Source of the DNA: Chitinophagaceae bacterium
GTDB taxonomy: Bacteria; Bacteroidota; Bacteroidia; Chitinophagales; Chitinophagaceae
Reading direction: 5' to 3'
Assembly: GCA_947483345.1 (NCBI GenBank)
Contig: CANKNL010000101.1
Coordinates: 1 to 9,485 of the forward strand
Length of the DNA: 9,485 bases
This document shows positions 5,111 through 9,485 of this stretch, one piece after another. Position numbers and translations under genes: made by a program. The notes beneath the pieces are model-generated. The model searched no databases, was not told the DNA's origin, and saw nothing but the letters and a program-made list of their open reading frames with translations. Numbering within the stretch: position 1 is the first letter of the stretch; every line of letters begins with the position of its first letter.

Positions 5111-8100
5111 ATGGAGTACGATTTTAAAAAGATTGAAAACCAATGGCAGAAAACCTGGAAAGCGAATGGAGCTTATAAAGTAAGTAATGATTTGTTAAAG
5201 CCCAAATATTATGTATTGGATATGTTTCCTTACCCAAGCGGGGCAGGATTACATGTGGGACACCCATTGGGTTATATCGCCAGCGATATTTACAGCCGGT
5301 ATAAAAGATCAAAGGGCTTTAATGTTTTGCACCCGATGGGCTTCGACAGTTTTGGATTGCCGGCAGAGCAATATGCTTTGGAAACCGGCCAGCATCCTGC
5401 AACTACAACAGAAAAAAATATTGCCACCTTTAAATCGCAATTGGATAAAATTGGTTTTTGTTATGATTGGGACAGGGAAATAAGAACCAGCGATCCCCAA
5501 TATTATAAATGGACACAGTGGATATTCCTGCAATTATTTAACAGCTATTTCTGCCACACGCAAAAAAAAGCATTGCCCATTTCTTTACTCATTAAAAAGT
5601 ACGAGACAAAGGGTGCGCTGCCTAAAACCGGCGAGCCCATACCCCGAAAACATTTTACTGCAACGCAATGGAATAACTTCTCAAAAAAAGAGCAGGAAGA
5701 GATATTAATGGGCCGCAGACTGGCTTTCAGCAAGTATGGCGAAGTAAACTGGTGCGAAGCCTTGGGTACTGTTTTGGCCAATGATGAAGTGGTAAATGGT
5801 GTAAGTGAACGTGGCGGTCACCCTGTTGAAAAAAAGAAAATGCGACAGTGGTATTTGCGCATAACTGAATATGCAGATAGATTACTGGACGGGTTGGAAA
5901 AAGTGGAATTCAGCGACAGTATGAAAGAAATGCAAAAGAACTGGATTGGGAAGAGTGAAGGAGCGGAAATGGAGTTCGAAGTCAAAAGTCAAAAGTCAAA
6001 TGTCAAAATACAAGTTTATACTACAAGGCCTGATACGGTTTTTGGTGTTGACTTTTTGGTGCTGGCACCCGAGCATGCTTTGGTTGCTGAAATAACTACT
6101 GCAGAACAAAAGCTACCTATTGCTGAATATCTTACTTATGTAAAAAGCCGCAGCGAAAGGGAACGCTTGGCCGAAGTAAAACAAATTTCGGGGTGCTTTA
6201 CAGGCGCTTATGCCATTAATCCTTTTAATGGAAGAGCAATTCCGGTGTGGATTGCCGAATACGTTTTGGCTGGATATGGTACAGGAGCCATTATGGCTGT
6301 GCCTTGCGGCGACCAGCGTGATTTTTTATTCGCCAAACATTTTAATATCTCCATCACTAATATTATTGGCAGTCACTATAGCGGTGAAGAGGCCAATGCA
6401 ACTAAAGACGCGATCTTAGAAAATTCTGATTTTTTAAATGGCCTGTTGATGAAAGATGCCATGTCGGTTGCCAACAATAAAATTGAAGAATTGGGCATTG
6501 GAAAAAAGAAAGTGAATTATCGTATGCGTGATGCAGGCTTTAGCAGGCAACGATATTGGGGAGAACCATTTCCAATCATCTGGACTGATGGTATTGCCAT
6601 TCCCCTGGATGCCGAAGAACTGCCATTGGAATTACCGCATGTTGACACCTATGGCCCGGGGCCGGAAGGTGAAGGGCCGTTGGCGAATATAAAAGAATGG
6701 ACTGACCTCACCCCTAACCCCTCTCCAAAGGAGAGGGGAACTGAAGCTCCCGGATACATCAACAGCTCTGTTGAGGAATGGAAAAAGACAAATGCGTTTG
6801 CAAAGCAAAACAGGAAAGAGGCAACTGCTGAAGAAGATATTATCTGGCAGGAAGTAAGGGATAGGAAAGTTGGAGGATGTAAATTCAGAAGGCAACATCC
6901 CATAGCTGGTTATATTCCTGATTTTGTCTGTCTCGAAAAAAAATTAATTGTAGAAATTGACGGAGAATATCACAATGGCGAAGAACAAAAAATATTTGAT
7001 AAAGGAAGGGAAACATGGCTGAAAGAACAGGGCTTTACTTTGATCAGGTTTACAAATGATGCAGTAAACAATAATTTAAATAAAGTTTTAAAAAATATTG
7101 AACAGGCACTTGTAAATAAAGAAAATAGTGCAGAAGAAACAGGGGCAAACTCCCCTCTCCCTGGGAGAGGGGTTGGGGGTGAGGTCAAACGTGAAACCAG
7201 CACCATGCCCGGCTATGCCGGCAGCAGCTGGTATTTTTTGCGCTACATGGACCCAAACAACTACGAAACATTCTGCGACCGCAAAGCCAGTGATTACTGG
7301 AACCAGGTAGACCTGTATATTGGGGGTACAGAGCATGCCGTTGGGCATTTATTGTACAGCCGCATGTGGACAAAAGTTTTATTTGACCTTGAATTGATTG
7401 GATTTGATGAGCCGTTTAAAAAATTACTGAACCAGGGGATGATACAGGGAAGCAGCAGGTTTGTGTATAGAGAAACGGGAACGAATAAATTTTATTCATA
7501 CGACATTATTCATGATGAATCTGGGTTTGATAAAATTCATGTAGACGTGAATATGGTTGATGGTATTGAATTGGATATTGAGGCCTTTCGGAAATGGAAG
7601 AAAGGTGAATTTCAAAATGCAGCGTATATTTTAAATGAGGGTGGCAAATATATTTGTGGTGTTGAAACCGAAAAAATGTCCAAATCAAAATACAATACGG
7701 TTAACCCGGATGAATTATGTGATAAATATGGCGCCGATACCTTCCGTATGTATGAAATGTTTCTGGGCCCGGTAGAAGCCAGCAAGCCATGGGATACCAA
7801 AGGTATTGAGGGTGTGCATCGTTTTATAAGAAAGCTGTGGAGGTTGTTTAATGATGATTTAAAAGGCAAGGTTTGGAACGATGACAAAGCAAGCGATTCC
7901 GAATTAAAAGTATTACACCGCAGCATCAAAAAAATTGAAGAAGATACCGAGCGTTTTAGTTTTAATACAGCCGTAAGTACCTTCATGATCTGCGTTAATG
8001 AACTGGCAGATATGAAGTGTCATAAAAAAGAAGTGCTTGAAAAACTGCTCATTCTACTTACGCCTTATGCACCGCATATTGCTGAAGAATTGTGGAATCA

Positions 8101-8356
8101 ATTGGGTAATAAGGGTTCTGTACTGGATGCAATATTCCCTGCTTTCAACCCCGCTTTGCTGGTAGAAAGTACCAAAGAATACCCGGTTTCCATCAATGGT
8201 AAATTGCGTACTAATATAGAGTTGGCTTTGGATTTGGAACAAGCTCAGGTTGAAGCACTGGTACTGCAAAATGAGATCGTGCAGAAATGGCTGGAAGGCA
8301 AAGCACCAAAAAAAATCATCTTTGTAAAGAACAAAATGATCAACGTGGTGATATAA
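5111..8356 (+). CDS. leuS: Leucyl-tRNA synthetase with in-frame DUF559 endonuclease insert
   Basis: This class I synthetase charges tRNA-Leu with leucine in the cytoplasm. The HIGH motif is HVGH at 48-51 and KMSKS is at 855-859. The CP1 editing domain starts near 280, with TTRPDTVFG at 304-312 and the editing Asp401 in CGDQRD. SSWYFLRYMDP follows the insert, the leucine-specific domain is about 778-853, the anticodon-binding domain starts near 900, and the C-terminal domain carries the SINGKLR motif. The zinc-knuckle cysteines are absent, as in other Bacteroidota enzymes. At 1081 residues it is about 160 longer than usual. The excess is a single block, residues 532-692, holding a DUF559 domain between the EW and RETSTM segments; without it the enzyme is 920 residues. 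A heptamer repeat also extends a hairpin at 291-299. All catalytic and editing motifs are intact, so it is probably active. No Shine-Dalgarno sequence precedes the ATG. Confidence 0.96.
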   Translation: MEYDFKKIENQWQKTWKANGAYKVSNDLLKPKYYVLDMFPYPSGAGLHVGHPLGYIASDIYSRYKRSKGFNVLHPMGFDSFGLPAEQYALETGQHPATTTEKNIATFKSQLDKIGFCYDWDREIRTSDPQYYKWTQWIFLQLFNSYFCHTQKKALPISLLIKKYETKGALPKTGEPIPRKHFTATQWNNFSKKEQEEILMGRRLAFSKYGEVNWCEALGTVLANDEVVNGVSERGGHPVEKKKMRQWYLRITEYADRLLDGLEKVEFSDSMKEMQKNWIGKSEGAEMEFEVKSQKSNVKIQVYTTRPDTVFGVDFLVLAPEHALVAEITTAEQKLPIAEYLTYVKSRSERERLAEVKQISGCFTGAYAINPFNGRAIPVWIAEYVLAGYGTGAIMAVPCGDQRDFLFAKHFNISITNIIGSHYSGEEANATKDAILENSDFLNGLLMKDAMSVANNKIEELGIGKKKVNYRMRDAGFSRQRYWGEPFPIIWTDGIAIPLDAEELPLELPHVDTYGPGPEGEGPLANIKEWTDLTPNPSPKERGTEAPGYINSSVEEWKKTNAFAKQNRKEATAEEDIIWQEVRDRKVGGCKFRRQHPIAGYIPDFVCLEKKLIVEIDGEYHNGEEQKIFDKGRETWLKEQGFTLIRFTNDAVNNNLNKVLKNIEQALVNKENSAEETGANSPLPGRGVGGEVKRETSTMPGYAGSSWYFLRYMDPNNYETFCDRKASDYWNQVDLYIGGTEHAVGHLLYSRMWTKVLFDLELIGFDEPFKKLLNQGMIQGSSRFVYRETGTNKFYSYDIIHDESGFDKIHVDVNMVDGIELDIEAFRKWKKGEFQNAAYILNEGGKYICGVETEKMSKSKYNTVNPDELCDKYGADTFRMYEMFLGPVEASKPWDTKGIEGVHRFIRKLWRLFNDDLKGKVWNDDKASDSELKVLHRSIKKIEEDTERFSFNTAVSTFMICVNELADMKCHKKEVLEKLLILLTPYAPHIAEELWNQLGNKGSVLDAIFPAFNPALLVESTKEYPVSINGKLRTNIELALDLEQAQVEALVLQNEIVQKWLEGKAPKKIIFVKNKMINVVI
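5981..6008. repeat. 7-bp tandem repeat GTCAAAA x4 inside leuS
   Basis: Four heptamers in a row: GTCAAAA, GTCAAAA, GTCAAAT, GTCAAAA. They encode V-K-S-Q-K-S-N-V-K (291-299) in a beta-hairpin turn at the start of the LeuRS editing domain, immediately before the conserved TTRPDTVFG motif. One unit gained or lost would shift the frame (7 is not a multiple of 3); only changes of three units are tolerated. Confidence 0.85.
6704..6742. repeat. Left inverted repeat of the leuS insert
   Basis: 39 bp matching the reverse complement of 7148-7186 at 34 positions. Inside it CCCCTCTCC (6718-6726), AAA and GGAGAGGGG (6730-6738) form a perfect 9-bp hairpin. In the leuS frame it reads LTPNPSPKERG, a peptide known from palindromic repeats scattered through many bacterial genomes. 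It is far richer in GC than its surroundings. Confidence 0.85.
7148..7186. repeat. Right inverted repeat of the leuS insert
   Basis: 39 bp forming the partner of 6704-6742 in opposite orientation. Inside it CCCCTCTCCC (7152-7161) pairs perfectly with GGGAGAGGGG (7163-7172) around a single T. In the leuS frame it reads SPLPGRGVGGEV. The conserved LeuRS sequence K-R-E-T-S-T-M-P-G resumes directly after it. Confidence 0.85.
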
Positions 8357-8438
8357 AAAATCAAATGTAAATCTTTACCCCAATCTTCACCTTTTCGGCC
8401 CCTTGGGAGAGATAGAAGGGCCCAACAAGATGGATAAT

Positions 8439-8465
8439 GTGCTGGTTTAATTAAGATGCCAGCAC
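8439..8465 (+). terminator. Hairpin downstream of leuS, possible weak terminator
   Basis: GTGCTGG (8439-8445) pairs perfectly with CCAGCAC (8459-8465) around a 13-nt AT-rich loop. It is followed by TATTTACG rather than a T-tract, so it is at best a weak terminator. It lies 83 nt after the leuS stop and 28 nt before the peptidase ATG. The rest of the 8357-8492 gap holds only an imperfect GGCCCC/GGGCCC pairing near 8398-8422. Confidence 0.35.
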
Positions 8466-8480
8466 TATTTACGATAATGC

Positions 8481-8488
8481 TAACTTAG
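8481..8488 (+). promoter_or_regulatory. Possible -7 element close to the M23 peptidase start
   Basis: TAACTTAG differs from TAnnTTTG at one base and ends 4 nt before the ATG. If used, the transcript would start at or next to the initiation codon (leaderless). No TTTG occurs about 19 nt upstream, so support is weak. Confidence 0.2.
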
Positions 8489-8492
8489 CACA

Positions 8493-9185
8493 ATGATAAC
8501 TGAACTTGAAAATGCATTAATAAAAAACAGGGCCGATTTTTGTCCGGTTGTAGATTTTGATCCTGCAAAAGAAAAATTATTTCAATTTGATTTTACGGAG
8601 ACCAATAAAACATTAACGGCTACCGAAATTGCAGATACTCATTTATTTTCTGACTATATTAACCGCAGTTTAAAAACTGCAGAAGCTAAATATGGTATCG
8701 GCGGCTATAAAGAAAATCGGACACTTTACAGAAGAAGCAACATTTTTGCAGGAGAAGAACCAAGGTCGGTTCACCTGGGCATTGATATTTGGGGATCTGC
8801 CGGAACCCCTGTGTATGCTGCAATAGGAGGCAGGGTACATAGTTTTGCTTATAATGATAGTTTTGGAGATTATGGCGCCACAATTATTTTATTACATCAG
8901 CTAGATGCCGTTGCCTTTTACACGCTCTATGGTCATTTAAGCCTGGCAGATATTTCCAGGCATCAGGAAGGACAATATATTTCAAGAGGAGAAGTGGTTG
9001 GACATTTTGGTTCACCTGCAGAAAATGGCAACTGGCCACCACATTTGCATTTTCAGATTATACAAAATGTTTATGAAAACAAAGGAGATTACCCTGGTGT
9101 TTGTAAATTGTCGGAGGCTGGGGCTTACCTGGATAACTGTCCTGATGCTGATCTGATTTTAAATATGATGCAATACATCAATTAG
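8493..9185 (+). CDS. M23 family metallopeptidase, stand-alone and without signal peptide
   Basis: A 230-residue LytM/M23-type zinc peptidase, the fold used to cut peptidoglycan cross-bridges. The ligands are all visible: H94 and D98 in HLGID, H148 in LYGHLS, and H184/H186 in PPHLHF. The core domain spans about 90-190 and has the usual G-x-P-V-Y-A strand. Two features are unusual. There is no signal peptide or membrane helix, so it should stay in the cytoplasm unless exported another way. Also, the sequence around PRSVHLGIDIW, YTLYGHLS, NGNWPPHLHFQII, YPGV and CPDADLIL resembles the M23 domain in large multidomain proteins that join an aminoglycoside-phosphotransferase-like kinase, M23 and a class III aminotransferase, more than secreted cell-wall hydrolases. 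The 90-residue N-terminal part has no recognised motif. It follows leuS by 136 nt and precedes dxs by 93 nt. The substrate is unknown. Confidence 0.9.
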   Translation: MITELENALIKNRADFCPVVDFDPAKEKLFQFDFTETNKTLTATEIADTHLFSDYINRSLKTAEAKYGIGGYKENRTLYRRSNIFAGEEPRSVHLGIDIWGSAGTPVYAAIGGRVHSFAYNDSFGDYGATIILLHQLDAVAFYTLYGHLSLADISRHQEGQYISRGEVVGHFGSPAENGNWPPHLHFQIIQNVYENKGDYPGVCKLSEAGAYLDNCPDADLILNMMQYIN

Positions 9186-9278
9186 TAAGAATGATATTGA
9201 ACCTTAAGCAATAAATATTGTTGAATAACCAGGCTAAAAGTGACTAAAAATGGTAACTTTACCCCGGAAATTGTAAAA

Positions 9279-9485
9279 ATGGACATTAAGGCAGGAATTT
9301 TATTAAATAGTATCAATAATCCCGACGATTTAAAAAAATTAGGTCGGGAACAATTGCATCAGGTTTGTGATGAACTGCGTCAGTATATTATTGATGTGGT
9401 GAGTGTGTATGGCGGCCATTTTGGTGCCAGTTTAGGTGTGGTTGAATTAAGCGTTGCATTACATTATGTTTTTAATACACCCTAC
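9279..9485 (+). CDS. dxs: 1-deoxy-D-xylulose-5-phosphate synthase, N-terminal part (runs off window)
   Basis: The ATG at 9279-9281 opens a frame of 69 codons to the window edge. This thiamine-diphosphate enzyme joins pyruvate and glyceraldehyde 3-phosphate in the first step of the MEP isoprenoid pathway, which also supplies the undecaprenyl chain recycled by UppP. The visible part matches the family N-terminus: L-x-L-x-Q-L-type helix (GREQLHQVCDELRQYIIDVV), then GGHFGASLGVVELSVALHYV with the conserved thiamine-site His, and FNTPY. An ATG slightly upstream (9250) runs into a stop after eight codons, so 9279 is the start. TAACTTTA at 9254-9261 resembles a -7 element with one mismatch. The rest of the gene, including the transketolase domains, is outside the window. 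Confidence 0.93.
   Translation, partial: MDIKAGILLNSINNPDDLKKLGREQLHQVCDELRQYIIDVVSVYGGHFGASLGVVELSVALHYVFNTPY

Larger units (their letters stand above)
6704..7186 (+). mobile_element. Inverted-repeat-bounded element encoding a DUF559 endonuclease domain, inserted in leuS
   Basis: The 483-bp block is exactly 161 codons and is bounded by 39-bp inverted repeats. Between them, residues about 557-667 of the fusion form a complete DUF559 domain: an N-terminal helix with E574/E575 and W579, FRRQHPIAGYIPDF with D604, then KLIVEIDGEYH with E615, D617 and H621, and a C-terminal helix ending IEQAL. DUF559 belongs with the Vsr-like restriction-endonuclease fold, and the acidic residues expected for metal binding are present. 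I see no in-frame ATG within the block, so the domain can only be made as part of LeuRS unless a rare start is used. No clear target duplication flanks it (left GAATGGACT, right AAACGTGAA). Splice-type residues of an intein are absent. Mobility is inferred from the repeats and the clean in-frame boundaries; endonuclease activity is inferred from family. Confidence 0.75.

Noticed and set aside
6704..7186. Intein inside leuS
   Set aside because: The insert does not start with Cys or Ser, lacks a terminal His-Asn followed by Cys, Ser or Thr, and shows no Hint-domain motifs. The domain is DUF559, not a LAGLIDADG or HNH homing endonuclease.
7128..7310. Small plus-strand ORF containing TPLSLGEGLGVR
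   Set aside because: This is the out-of-frame reading of the right palindrome. The same repeat gives plausible-looking peptides in several frames, and leuS occupies the coding frame.
6632..7348. Several minus-strand ORFs of 78-88 residues across the leuS insert
   Set aside because: They are open only because the palindromes lack stops in other frames. None matches a protein family, and all overlap the DUF559/LeuRS reading frame.
8398..8422. GC-rich imperfect palindrome after leuS (GGCCCC with GGGCCC)
   Set aside because: A bulge disrupts the stem and no T-tract follows. It may be a worn remnant of a palindromic repeat, but I cannot support that.

Overview
The window looks like a chromosomal segment from a Bacteroidota bacterium, most likely of the Chitinophagaceae type. 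The reasons are low GC content, almost no Shine-Dalgarno sequences, promoter candidates of the TTTG-N19-TAnnTTTG kind, a DUF3098 gene beside ftsX, and a leucyl-tRNA synthetase with the Bacteroidota-style insertion in place of the zinc knuckle. The genus assignment is inference; no rRNA or other marker is present.

Left half, minus strand. Reading from about 4.9 kb down to 1: ftsX (cell-division permease), a DUF3098 two-helix membrane protein, a strong terminator, uppP (undecaprenyl-diphosphate phosphatase), a small lipoprotein with its own promoter and terminator, then a two-gene unit of a UMF1/Atg22-type MFS transporter and an MBL-fold hydrolase that runs off the left edge. ftsX, uppP and the lipoprotein point to envelope growth and division.

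Right half, plus strand. leuS (5111-8356) is followed by a cytosolic-looking M23 metallopeptidase and the 5' end of dxs (isoprenoid synthesis, MEP pathway), which runs off the right edge.

The most unusual object is inside leuS. A 483-bp (161-codon) insert at 6704-7186 is bounded by 39-bp inverted repeats, each itself a near-perfect hairpin, and encodes a complete DUF559 (Vsr-like, PD-(D/E)XK-type) endonuclease domain. It keeps the leuS frame, has no in-frame ATG of its own, and removing it leaves a 920-residue LeuRS of ordinary length. So it looks like a mobile palindromic element that colonised a loop of an essential enzyme and is translated as part of it.

A second theme is 7-bp tandem repetition at three places: four GTCAAAA-type units in the LeuRS editing domain, four GTCGTGA-type units in the MBL gene, and AATTCAT units after the DUF3098 stop. 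Two of these three arrays lie in frame inside coding sequence. Gaps between genes are otherwise short; the only ones over 100 bp are 2131-2317, 4877-5110 and 8357-8492, and these hold the promoter and terminator candidates listed.
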